The notes beneath the pieces were generated by a model. That model ran no database searches, was not told where the DNA came from, and worked only from the letters and a program-made list of their open reading frames with translations. Below, one piece after another: positions 8,381-16,080 of a stretch of DNA of 40,668 nucleotides. A program made the translations under genes and the position numbers. The DNA is taken from the NCBI GenBank assembly GCA_000949895.1, contig JWIT01000029.1:1-40668 (forward strand). The letters run 5' to 3'. Numbering within the stretch: position 1 is the first letter of the stretch; every line of letters starts with the position of its first letter. Source of the DNA: Agrobacterium arsenijevicii (GTDB lineage: Bacteria; Pseudomonadota; Alphaproteobacteria; Rhizobiales; Rhizobiaceae).

Positions 8381-9087
8381 GCCATCGCCTCCACGACCAC
8401 GCGCCCCGTCCGCCTGTTGGCGATCCGCCGCTCCAGCCAGTTCGTCGCCTGGCTCAGCGCAAAACAGAGGATGAAATAGGTGGCGGCCAGGATGCCGAAG
8501 ATCTGAAGTGGCTTGGTCACTTCGTTCGAATTGACCTGCAGCATCACATAGGAAAGCTCCGACACGGCGATGATCGATCCGAGCGACGATTCTTTGATGA
8601 TGGTGGTCAGCTGGTTGACGATGCCGGGAATGACATTGAAAATCGCCTGCGGCAGGATCACCCGGAAGGTCGTCGGAACATATCCGAGCCCCAGTGCCTT
8701 CGCGGCCTCCATCTGGCCCTTGGGCAAGCCCTCGATCCCGGCAGCGATGATCTCACCGAGATAGGCGGCCTGATAGATTACGATGGCGATGATCAACGTA
8801 TAGGTCGCGTCGATCGGAAAACCGATCACCATCGGCAGCGCGAAATAGGCCCAGAAGATCAGCATCAGAAGCGGAATGGCGCGCACGCAATGGACGAACC
8901 CGCTCGCAATGGTCTTCGCCGGACCTGACGGGCCGGTTCTCGCCAGCGCGATCAGCACCGCGCAGGGAAAAGTGACAGCGAGACTGACGATCGAGATGAT
9001 CAGCGTCAGCGCCAGACCGCCCAGCTTCCCATGCGGATATTCTCCGACCAGCAGCATGAGACCGTATTCACGAAGGATCTCCAGCAT
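8377..9087 (-). CDS. Polar amino acid ABC transporter permease (second)
   Basis: 236-aa inner-membrane permease of the HisM/GlnP family. The conserved cytoplasmic loop is KALGLGYVPTTFRVILPQA. Several hydrophobic helices are visible (LALTLIISIVSLAVTFP, IPLLMLIFWAYFALP, TYFILCFALSQ). The chosen ATG (9085-9087) overlaps the stop of the first permease gene as TAATG and has GAGGGTG upstream; the longer frame to 9135 would lie inside the neighbour. Confidence 0.92.
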   Translation of the reverse strand: MLEILREYGLMLLVGEYPHGKLGGLALTLIISIVSLAVTFPCAVLIALARTGPSGPAKTIASGFVHCVRAIPLLMLIFWAYFALPMVIGFPIDATYTLIIAIVIYQAAYLGEIIAAGIEGLPKGQMEAAKALGLGYVPTTFRVILPQAIFNVIPGIVNQLTTIIKESSLGSIIAVSELSYVMLQVNSNEVTKPLQIFGILAATYFILCFALSQATNWLERRIANRRTGRVVVEAMA

Positions 9088-9785
9088 TATTTCACCCTCA
9101 GACGGAAGCGGTCGGACAGAACGGAAGAGAGCCACATGATCGCAAACGAGATCAGCATGTAGATCGCCGTCGCAATTCCGTAGGCTTCGAAGATCCGGAA
9201 GGATTGTTCCTCGATATAGCGCGCCTGATAGCTCAGTTCCGCGACACCGATGCCTGCGGCAAGGCTTGTGCCTTTAAACAGGATCAGCGTCTGGCCGAGC
9301 AGGGCCGGAAGCGCCAGTCGCCAGGCCTGGGGAAGGATGACCCAGCGCATTGCTCCGAGATAGGTGAGGCCGATCGAACGGGCTGCCTCCATCTGCGCGG
9401 GGTGGATCGAGCGCATGCCGCTGCGGAAATCTTCCGACATATAAGCGGCCTTGTTGAGCGCCAGCGCCATGATCGCATAACCGATCTCCGCCCCGACATC
9501 GTTGAGATAATCGTTGACGGCATCGGGCAGCACGACGGCAAACCCGAAATACCAGACGAACAGCTGGATCAGCACCGGAACATTGCGGTGATATTCAACG
9601 AAGGCAGCGACAAGCAATTGCGTCGGACGAAACTCGATGGCCCGGATGACCGTGAGAATTATCGCGAGCACCAGCCCGAAAACCCACGACAGAACGAACA
9701 GGACCATTGTCGTCTGAAGCCCCTGCAGGATGAGGTCGAGATACTCACCCTGCAGGACTTTACCAAAATCGAGCTGGTAACCCAT
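9087..9785 (-). CDS. Polar amino acid ABC transporter permease (first)
   Basis: 232-aa permease of the same family as its neighbour, with the loop RSIGLTYLGAMRWVILPQAW and helices such as TTMVLFVLSWVFGLVLAIIL and MLISFAIMWLSS. The two permeases would form the heterodimeric membrane channel of the importer. It follows the binding-protein gene by about 30 bases and ends in a TAATG overlap with the second permease. Confidence 0.93.
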   Translation of the reverse strand: MGYQLDFGKVLQGEYLDLILQGLQTTMVLFVLSWVFGLVLAIILTVIRAIEFRPTQLLVAAFVEYHRNVPVLIQLFVWYFGFAVVLPDAVNDYLNDVGAEIGYAIMALALNKAAYMSEDFRSGMRSIHPAQMEAARSIGLTYLGAMRWVILPQAWRLALPALLGQTLILFKGTSLAAGIGVAELSYQARYIEEQSFRIFEAYGIATAIYMLISFAIMWLSSVLSDRFRLRVK

Positions 9786-9815
9786 GATACTGCAAGCCTA
9801 CTTCGTTCTTCAGGA

Positions 9816-10655
9816 TCAGTTCGTGAACCAGGTTGCCTGCGGCTTGCCGAATTCGAACTTTCGCGTTGCCTTCAGATCCGAGTCCTTGCCAAGCCACTTG
9901 TCGTAGAGCTTCTGCCCCTCGCCACTTGTCTCAAGGCTTGCCAGGAATTCGTCAGCGGTCTTCACCAGCTCCGGAGAGCCCTTGCGAAAGGCAAAACCAG
10001 ACGGCATCGACAGAAGCGGTTCGTCGAGGAAGCGCAGTGCCTTGATCTCGTCGCCGGCATTGCGCTGGACCGCCTTGCCTTCGGAATAGCGATAGACCGT
10101 CGCCTTGACCTTGCCCTGCTGGAGAGCGAGGAACGATGCAGCGCTCGTCTCGAACGAAAGCACGCGGGCATCGGGAAGTCTCTTTTCCGTCAGCGGAATG
10201 AGAACGGATCCCTTAACGAGACCGATACGCTGTCCGGACAGGTCATCGACGGTCTTGATCGGCGAAGCATCCAGCACGACAAAATTGAAGTCTTCTGCAA
10301 TGTAGGCGCCACTGAAATCGACCTGCTCGGCGCGCTCTTTGCTGTAGCTGAGGAGTGACGCCAGAATATCGACGCGGCCTTGGGTCAACTCCGCCATCCG
10401 AGTTTGCGGTGAGACTGGCGTGAGTTGTGGCTTGACTCCAATATACTTGGCAAACATCCCGCAAAGCTCGATCTCGTAACCGGCCGGCTCTCGTGTTTTT
10501 GGATCCTGGAAGCCAAGTGGCGGCGAGTTCGTCAACACGCCGCAGTTAAGTGTTCCTGCGGTCTTGATGTCGTCGAGCTGATCGGCAGAGACAATGGTTG
10601 AAAGGGTGGCCGCGCTGGCAAAAACTGCGGCAGCCAGAAATAGCTTCAGTTTCAT
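9816..10655 (-). CDS. Polar amino acid ABC transporter substrate-binding protein
   Basis: 279-aa periplasmic receptor of the SBP_bac_3 family. The signal peptide is KLKLFLAAAVFASAATLSTIVSA, cleaved near residue 24 (shown as motif, residues about 2-24 with a lysine-rich start and Ala-rich core). Family features are GTLNCGVLTNSPPLGFQDP, AGYEIELCGMFAKY, VDILASLLSYSKER and the late QGKVKATVYRYSE. ATG 10655 has the excellent site GAGGAGGAA upstream. It is the first gene of the five-gene minus-strand operon. Confidence 0.93.
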   Translation of the reverse strand: MKLKLFLAAAVFASAATLSTIVSADQLDDIKTAGTLNCGVLTNSPPLGFQDPKTREPAGYEIELCGMFAKYIGVKPQLTPVSPQTRMAELTQGRVDILASLLSYSKERAEQVDFSGAYIAEDFNFVVLDASPIKTVDDLSGQRIGLVKGSVLIPLTEKRLPDARVLSFETSAASFLALQQGKVKATVYRYSEGKAVQRNAGDEIKALRFLDEPLLSMPSGFAFRKGSPELVKTADEFLASLETSGEGQKLYDKWLGKDSDLKATRKFEFGKPQATWFTN

Positions 10656-10779
10656 TTGTTCCTCCTCCACAGCGATCCTCGCGCTGTCAGGGTATTTTAG
10701 GTATGGACGACTATCTAAACAAATATATATTGGAGATATCAGCTATATCGATTTGATATATACCCCTTCGGAGTATGAC
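10656..10779. promoter_or_regulatory. Divergent promoter region with AT-rich dyads
   Basis: 124 bases between the binding-protein gene and the divergent LysR gene. ATATC at 10736-10740 and GATAT at 10755-10759 form a short dyad with a 14-base gap, within a longer AT-rich tract (10715-10762). This is the expected place and general form (T-N11-A type) for a LysR box that controls both directions. The exact operator cannot be fixed by eye. Confidence 0.4.
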
Positions 10780-11694
10780 ATGGCTCTCGACCTGCTGAAG
10801 ATGCGCTACTTCACCAAGATTGCCGAACTGGGGTCATTCACACGCGCCTCTAGCGAACTCGGTGTCGCACAGCCTGCGCTCAGCCTGCATATACGCGGGC
10901 TCGAAGACCAGCTGGGTGTGCAACTGTTGAACCGGACACCGCGAGGCGTGATCGCCACCGAGGCAGGGCGGACCCTTTTGTCTCATGCCCAGGCGATCCT
11001 TCGTGCAATCGACCAGGCAGAAGCGGCGACCAAAGAACAGGCGAAATACCCGACGGGCGATGTCTCGCTCGGCATTCTGAGTTCGATTTGCCCGACGCTC
11101 TCCATTCCGGTGATCGAGGAGTGCTCCCGACGATTTCCGAATATCCGCCTGACGCTTAGCGAGGGTGATAGCCAGGGGCTTCGGGCAGCAGTGAATACGC
11201 GTGTCCACGATCTTGTGGTTACGCTAGACAGTGTCGCCAAATCGACATCCGCGCCCCTCTTCGATGAAGTGCTCTATGTAGTCGGCCCTTCTGGACAATT
11301 TGCTCCCAACGCCGAGTTAACTGTGGAGCAAGCCCTCAGCCTACCACTGATCCTGCCCACACGCCGCCACGGAATCCGTATTCTGCTTGAACGGCAGGCT
11401 TTGATATTCGGCCGAGAGCTCAATATTGCCCGCGAAATCGAAGGTGTGGCAAGCACGAAAGCGGCAATCCGCGCCGGTCTCGGGCTGACGATCCTTGGGC
11501 GCGGCGCGATCCATGCCGAGCAAGAAAATGGAACTCTCTCCACAATCGCCCTAACGCCCCCTGGCCTCACTCGCCGCCTCGTTCTCGATATGCCGGTCAA
11601 CCATCCGCCGACGCGAGCGGTGATCGAGGTGAGAAAAATTTTGCTCGCCGTCGTTAAAAAACTCGGTACCGAAGGGCATTGGGCTTATCTCTGA
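10780..11694 (+). CDS. LysR-family transcriptional regulator
   Basis: 304 aa. The N-terminal winged helix-turn-helix is MRYFTKIAELGSFTRASSELGVAQPALSLHIRGLE (residues about 8-42, given in pieces: GSFTRASSELGVAQPALS), followed by the LysR substrate domain. The Nac/Cbl-like length and TPRGVIATEAGRTLL linker are typical. The start is ATG 10780 with CGGAG six bases upstream; the frame upstream of it is in the promoter region. It is divergent from the amino-acid transporter operon and so is its likely local activator. Confidence 0.92.
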   Translation: MALDLLKMRYFTKIAELGSFTRASSELGVAQPALSLHIRGLEDQLGVQLLNRTPRGVIATEAGRTLLSHAQAILRAIDQAEAATKEQAKYPTGDVSLGILSSICPTLSIPVIEECSRRFPNIRLTLSEGDSQGLRAAVNTRVHDLVVTLDSVAKSTSAPLFDEVLYVVGPSGQFAPNAELTVEQALSLPLILPTRRHGIRILLERQALIFGRELNIAREIEGVASTKAAIRAGLGLTILGRGAIHAEQENGTLSTIALTPPGLTRRLVLDMPVNHPPTRAVIEVRKILLAVVKKLGTEGHWAYL

Positions 11695-11750
11695 TCAACC
11701 CCCGTCCGGAACGTTAGCAGATGCAACAGAGGCGGCCTCGTTCGGCCACT

Positions 11751-12001
11751 CTATACGCAAAACGGCAACGAGAATGCGATCTGATCCTTCGTCGCATAGC
11801 TGCGGTCCAAGGCGATCTCAAAGGCCGAAAGCGCATCGTCGAGCGGCACGGTTTGGGTGTCAGCGGTTTGACGTCGATGAGCCAGCGCGTCCGCGAGACA
11901 TCAGTTGCAAAACCGGAAGGAACCGCGCAGGTCGAGTTCTTTGGCGGTGATCGCCATCATGGACAGGCCTCATGTCACCTCCGAGGCTGAGTTGGAGCCA
12001 C
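11751..12001 (-). pseudogene. Zinc-dependent alcohol dehydrogenase, C-terminal remnant with frameshifts
   Basis: Three frames of the minus strand together read as the C-terminal part of a sorbitol/xylitol/L-idonate-type zinc dehydrogenase: LQLSLGGDM, then MMAITAKELDLRGSFRF, then IDVKPL, then QTVPLDDALSAFEIALDR ending at a stop at 11751-11753. At least two frameshifts and a missing segment separate these blocks, and the N-terminal two thirds are absent. It lies between the LysR gene and the cytolysin block, which suggests that a rearrangement that brought in the block removed most of this gene. Confidence 0.7.
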
Positions 12002-12074
12002 CTTGAAACCCAAAAAGACTGAATGCCGGTCTTGAAAGGATCCGAGCCTTCGAAACCGCCGCCCTTGAAACGAT

Positions 12075-12102
12075 GAAGGGAAAGGCTTGCACCTATCCCT
12101 TC
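12075..12102 (-). terminator. Possible hairpin downstream of the metallopeptidase gene
   Basis: GAAGGGA (12075-12081) pairs with TCCCTTC (12096-12102), with three more pairs after one mismatch. It lies 23 bases past the metallopeptidase stop. No T-run follows in the minus direction, so termination is only possible, not shown. Confidence 0.3.
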
Positions 12103-12124
12103 GCCTTTTGCGCGCCACGCTAAT

Positions 12125-12727
12125 CTACTTTGCCGACAAGTCTTCCATGAAGAATTCATAGTTGTCGGCATTGTCGACGGCTTCATTGGGATTGCCGACT
12201 GCCCGTTTCTGGGCATTCGTCCGGCCATAGGTGTGGTCCTCGGTATCGGCCACTACATGGGTCAGTTCGTGCAGCAGCGTGCCGGAGCGCGAATCGTCGC
12301 CGGTCAACGGGGCCTTGAAGAATGCGGCGCACAGCCCGATATAGTCCATACCGTGGGTTGTCAGGGCAAAAGTGCCGTTACCGCAGCGTTGCGGCATGCA
12401 CTCGACGGAGAATGTTTCCTTGCGTTGCAGAAGATCGCGCACGCCGCCGATCGTGCCTTGCACTCTCGTCAACCGGGTCTGGTTGGCCTTACCGAACCAG
12501 GTCTCATAAAGCGGCGACGTGTTTCCCACGTTCATGCCCTCAACTGCATTCGCGGCTTTTTTTGCGATCGGCAAAATCCTGGCAAATGCTTCGTCCGTCG
12601 AGGTGCGCTGCTCCTTTGTGCAATTCGCGTCATATTTCAACTTGGCGGCCTGGGCTTGGCCGGCAACCGCGAGCAACACGCCCAGAGCCAGCGTCGTGCA
12701 TGATTTATGTGGATGGATGGATGACAT
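12125..12727 (-). CDS. Secreted M35-family (aspzincin) metallopeptidase
   Basis: 200 aa with a signal peptide (CTTLALGVLLAVAGQAQA, residues 10-27). The zinc site is HELTH at residues 153-157, followed by DTEDHTYG at 161-168, which matches the GTxDxxYG aspzincin motif; Asp164 would be the third ligand and Glu154 the catalytic base. Four cysteines (36, 110, 115, 133) may form disulfides in the exported protein. Known relatives are deuterolysins and peptidyl-Lys endopeptidases. The start, ATG 12727, has AAGGAGAT upstream. It lies 119 bases after the cytolysin gene in the same direction, so joint expression is likely. Confidence 0.85.
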   Translation of the reverse strand: MSSIHPHKSCTTLALGVLLAVAGQAQAAKLKYDANCTKEQRTSTDEAFARILPIAKKAANAVEGMNVGNTSPLYETWFGKANQTRLTRVQGTIGGVRDLLQRKETFSVECMPQRCGNGTFALTTHGMDYIGLCAAFFKAPLTGDDSRSGTLLHELTHVVADTEDHTYGRTNAQKRAVGNPNEAVDNADNYEFFMEDLSAK

Positions 12728-12846
12728 GGGTGATCTCCTTGATGAGAAATGCACTGCTCGCCCGAGGTGAGGCAGCCCGGCATTTCCCGGTTGGTCTGAT
12801 GATATGATGAGACCGGCACGAGGGCCGGCGGCAGTCATTGGGAACG

Positions 12847-14235
12847 TCAGTCCTCAATGGTCATGTTCATCGTCGTACCGCGGATAGTGACAATCCTGTC
12901 GCGGTCGAGGGTCGGATAGGATTTGAACGCCGTGTGGTGCTTGTCCCAGGCTATCCATGTGTCGTTTGTGGCCTTCACCATGAAATCCCGGGCGTCGCCT
13001 GGGAATGGCGGCAGGGTACAATCATAAGGGTTTGTCTTGCCGCCCGAACTCCAGCTTCTCGAGGTAAAGACGGTCTTGTCGTCGGTGCTCGCAGCCTCAT
13101 CCACTTCGTTCCAGGTTACATCGAATTTGGCCGCGTAACCGCCGCGATGGCGAACGGTGATCAGTCGATCCGAAAGCACCTTGCGGTCAACTTCGACATA
13201 TCTGGTGGTATTTCTGATCTCTGACACCCTTGCCGATTTCAGGTCAGCCACGACATACGAAATCGGGTAGCCCAGATTGTCCTTTGACAAGACAATACCC
13301 TTTTCGATGACTTCCCTGATTTTATCGATCTCGCCAACCAACAGAGGCGTCGAAGCCTCGCCGGCGCCAAGTACGATCGCCTGGAATGATGAGGCATTGG
13401 CGATGCTCTCATATTTGACCTTGGTTTCGGCGGTCACCTCGACACCGCCGGTCGAGAAGTCAAGTGCAGCTTCGGCGTCGTGTTCGCTCACATGCTCGCT
13501 TGTCCGCATCTGAACGATCATGATCCGGCCGAAGTCGACGCTGCGCACAAATCCGGGTGGCTCGGTATTAGCCATGTTGGCCTTTGACAGGGTGACATTC
13601 GCGTCGAAGACATCGCCGGCTTCCTGCGGATCCTGCGCGACCACCGTGTAGTAGATCTGGCGGAATACCCGGTAGACAATGGTCTCGCTGTCAGTTGAAG
13701 ACCATTTCAGGTTGGCGGTGGCACTGTTCTTACCCCATTGGGCGCCGAAACCCAGCGATATGCCGATCTGTTCCTGGGTGTATGATTTATGAGAGCTTGA
13801 GAAGGCGCGCATTGGCGGGAAGTAGCCGCCGGTGTCCTTCAGCCAGCTGTTAACGGTCTTCTCGATGGCGATCGACACGGATGTGTAGTCTGGCTTTTCA
13901 AGCCGGACTTCACTTCGCTCTTCCAGGCCAGGCAATTCCACCCGCAGGGTCAGGGGTGACCGGGCAAAACGATAGGGCGTGGGGCGCCCTTCCGCCAGGG
14001 TCTGGTCCTGTTTGATCACCGCGCCTGGAAATATCACCCCGGCCGCGGGGTTCAACAGCGCGCTGGATTCGATCTTCTGATCAAGGTTGATCTCACGCTT
14101 GCTGCAGATGATCACCGAGCCGGACGCGCGTTCGCGGTTGGGAAACTTGGGCTGGGACGTTGGCTGCAAATCCAGCGCCAGCAGTCTGTCCAGATCATAG
14201 TCAAGGCTGTTGATGTAGTTTGAATTTTTGGACAT
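12847..14235 (-). CDS. Cholesterol-dependent cytolysin (thiol-activated cytolysin) family protein
   Basis: 462 aa, close to pneumolysin (471). Family blocks appear in order: YINSLDYDLDRLLAL at the N-terminus, FPGAVIKQDQTL (69-80), RSPLTLRVELPGL (92-104), FRQIYYTVV..PQEAGDVF (191-210), FQAIVLGAGEAS (284-295), LGYPISYVVADLKS (321-334), TRYVEV (344-349), GYAAKFDVTWNEV (366-378), and a domain 4 ending in VTIRGTTMNMTIED. The tryptophan-rich loop (ECTGLAWEWWR in pneumolysin) is NDTWIAWDKHH at 424-434, without cysteine. No signal peptide is present, as in pneumolysin. ATG 14235 has GGAGG upstream. Members form beta-barrel pores in sterol membranes. Very unusual in an alphaproteobacterium; activity and receptor are not known. 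Confidence 0.88.
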   Translation of the reverse strand: MSKNSNYINSLDYDLDRLLALDLQPTSQPKFPNRERASGSVIICSKREINLDQKIESSALLNPAAGVIFPGAVIKQDQTLAEGRPTPYRFARSPLTLRVELPGLEERSEVRLEKPDYTSVSIAIEKTVNSWLKDTGGYFPPMRAFSSSHKSYTQEQIGISLGFGAQWGKNSATANLKWSSTDSETIVYRVFRQIYYTVVAQDPQEAGDVFDANVTLSKANMANTEPPGFVRSVDFGRIMIVQMRTSEHVSEHDAEAALDFSTGGVEVTAETKVKYESIANASSFQAIVLGAGEASTPLLVGEIDKIREVIEKGIVLSKDNLGYPISYVVADLKSARVSEIRNTTRYVEVDRKVLSDRLITVRHRGGYAAKFDVTWNEVDEAASTDDKTVFTSRSWSSGGKTNPYDCTLPPFPGDARDFMVKATNDTWIAWDKHHTAFKSYPTLDRDRIVTIRGTTMNMTIED

Positions 14236-14302
14236 GGCATCCTCCGTTGATGGGCAACGGGGGGATGTTGCTTTCGTCGCGTCGTCTGCGGCAGTGCAAC
14301 CC

Positions 14303-14331
14303 CGTATCAATTGAGGGCAGCGCGTATCAAT
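14303..14331 (-). promoter_or_regulatory. Direct repeat in front of the cytolysin gene (candidate AraC site)
   Basis: On the minus strand ATTGATACG occurs twice exactly, at 14323-14331 and 14303-14311, a 20-base register. That is two helical turns, the arrangement AraC-family activators bind. The pair begins 68 bases before the cytolysin start codon and overlaps the stop codon of the AraC gene. A separate dyad, CCGTTG (14244-14249) and CAACGG (14255-14260), sits at the ribosome site. Confidence 0.55.
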
Positions 14332-15442
14332 CTGGATCCGATTCCGCCAAGGCCGACCTGGCGTGGCGCAGGGGGCTGCGGCGAAACTCGCCGGGCGTCA
14401 TGCCAAAGCGCTTGGCAAACTGGCGGTTGAAGGTTCGCAGGTCGATGAAGCCATTGCTCAACGCCAGGGTGGCGATCGGCGTCCGGCTCGGCGCAGTCTG
14501 CAACAGTTTGCCGATGCGCTCCAGCCGCGCCATGCGGATGGCGCCAGCCACCGTGATGTCGCGGTCGGCGAAACAACGATAAAGCGTGGCGCGCGAGCAA
14601 TGAATACCATGCGCCACCGCGTCAGCATCCAGCGTCATGTCGTTCAGATGCGCGTCGATATAGCGGGTCGCCGCCACGAACAACGCGCGGCGCGCCATCG
14701 GCGCATCGCCAGCGCCGTGTTCCTGATAGACCGAACGCAACGCGCCCAGGGTCAGGTCGGCGACGCTGCCGAACACCATGCCTTTTTCCGTTGCCGACAT
14801 CTGGTCGATATATTCGGCCAGCAATTGCAATTGAGCTCTGAGGAAAGGGGCCAGTCGTGATTTATGCAGCGCTTCGACAATCCGCTCTTCCGCCGGCACG
14901 TCGCCATTGAAGGCCTCCACCAGTGCGTTGCGGCGCAAGGTCAGGGCAATGGCCACATGGCTGGAGCGCCAGGCCACACGCGAGGGTCTGGTCGGATCGT
15001 AGACGAAAAATTCATTGGGACCGGCGGTCAGGACCACGCCGGTCGATGTTGTATGCTGGCGTTGGCCTGTCAGGATCAAGCCGATGGCGATATCATCATG
15101 CGCGCTCGACAGCGCGCCCGTTGACGGTCGGCTGCCCGAAATGGCCTCTGAGCGATAACGGAACAACGTGCCTGTCGGTGTCACCGTGCCCGTGGCGTCG
15201 GCCTGGAAATCCAGGCGTTGCGTATCGTTGGGCGCATCCGGCTCGAAATCGTAGAACGCGACATTCGTCCAGGCATCGTACCGCTGGTGCGGCGCCACCT
15301 CCTGGCTGGTCATTGACAACTGGACGCTTTTGCGCGGCGCACCGGCATCTGGTGTCCATTTACCTTCCGCTGGCGACCACAACCAGATTTCCGGAGCCCA
15401 GGCTCGCTGTTTGCCAGAAGGGTCCGATGCGTTATCCGCCAT
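14327..15442 (-). CDS. AraC-family transcriptional regulator
   Basis: 371 aa. The N-terminal two thirds look like an AraC_binding_2 type sensor domain (HDDIAIGLILTGQRQH, GPNEFFVYDPTRPSRVAW). The C-terminal double helix-turn-helix is at about residues 248-360, with DADAVAHGIHCSRATLYR and the conserved signature NGFIDLRTFNRQFAKRFGMTPGEFRR (positions about 326-351). It is directly upstream of the cytolysin gene on the same strand (91 bases apart), so it probably controls the cytolysin and peptidase. No strong Shine-Dalgarno precedes the ATG at 15440-15442, so the start is less certain than the family. Confidence 0.9.
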   Translation of the reverse strand: MADNASDPSGKQRAWAPEIWLWSPAEGKWTPDAGAPRKSVQLSMTSQEVAPHQRYDAWTNVAFYDFEPDAPNDTQRLDFQADATGTVTPTGTLFRYRSEAISGSRPSTGALSSAHDDIAIGLILTGQRQHTTSTGVVLTAGPNEFFVYDPTRPSRVAWRSSHVAIALTLRRNALVEAFNGDVPAEERIVEALHKSRLAPFLRAQLQLLAEYIDQMSATEKGMVFGSVADLTLGALRSVYQEHGAGDAPMARRALFVAATRYIDAHLNDMTLDADAVAHGIHCSRATLYRCFADRDITVAGAIRMARLERIGKLLQTAPSRTPIATLALSNGFIDLRTFNRQFAKRFGMTPGEFRRSPLRHARSALAESDPD

Positions 15443-16080
15443 GATCTGTTGCGAAGCGCCGCCCTGATAGAGTCTCTAACAGCCGCGGAGCAGCTGCTAT
15501 CTCTGGGTCGTCATCAAACATGGACATCCGTTTTCTCCGAACGCTACGCGAGATCCGTTTTGGCGAAGTCATTGCCTTTGTAAAGTAAAGGGCGACATTC
15601 TCCGCTCCATTGCAATGATCCGACACTGGCCACACCAATGCGTGCGGACTTCAGGTGAAAACTTGTTCGTTGTCGAGCTCATATCGGCTCCACTTTCTCA
15701 GAGGTTGGAGCCTCCGGCAAACAGTTGACGCCGCGGGATGACCTTTATGGGAACCCGCAACGCAGTCCCCGATCCGTTCGACCTTAGCGGGGGATTTTGA
15801 ACAGTTCTTGTTCCACCCCAATAAAGAAGGCTCTGCGGGCTCGATTCAAATCAACCGATCTCAGAGTGAGTAAAATATTACATTACGGTTGTAAATCAAC
15901 ACTATATCAACAACTTAAATTCAACCTCAAATAAGCTTAACAGTGATTTAATGACTTATACAAATATTACCAATCGTGATCTTGGTGTAGAGGCGCGAAC
16001 AGTAAAACCCGATCTGAACGATAACGATGACGTTCACCTCACATTTTTGATTCTCCCACTCCTGTTCGGGGACAGCAATC
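15443..16080. other. Intergenic region upstream of the AraC and chemotaxis genes
   Basis: 638 bases between divergent genes. No coding signal stands out; short frames here lack family features and good ribosome sites. The right part (about 15860-15960) is strongly AT-rich and is the likely promoter area of the chemotaxis gene. GAACA-GTTCT-TGTTC at 15799-15813 is a small dyad of unknown meaning. Confidence 0.5.

Noticed and set aside
9204..10358. Long open frame (384 codons) on the plus strand
   Set aside because: It lies opposite the permease and binding-protein genes, has no family features, and is an antisense shadow of GC-rich coding DNA.
15799..15813. LexA (SOS) box
   Set aside because: GAACA-GTTCT-TGTTC is a dyad, but the alphaproteobacterial LexA site is a direct GTTC-N7-GTTC repeat, which is not present.
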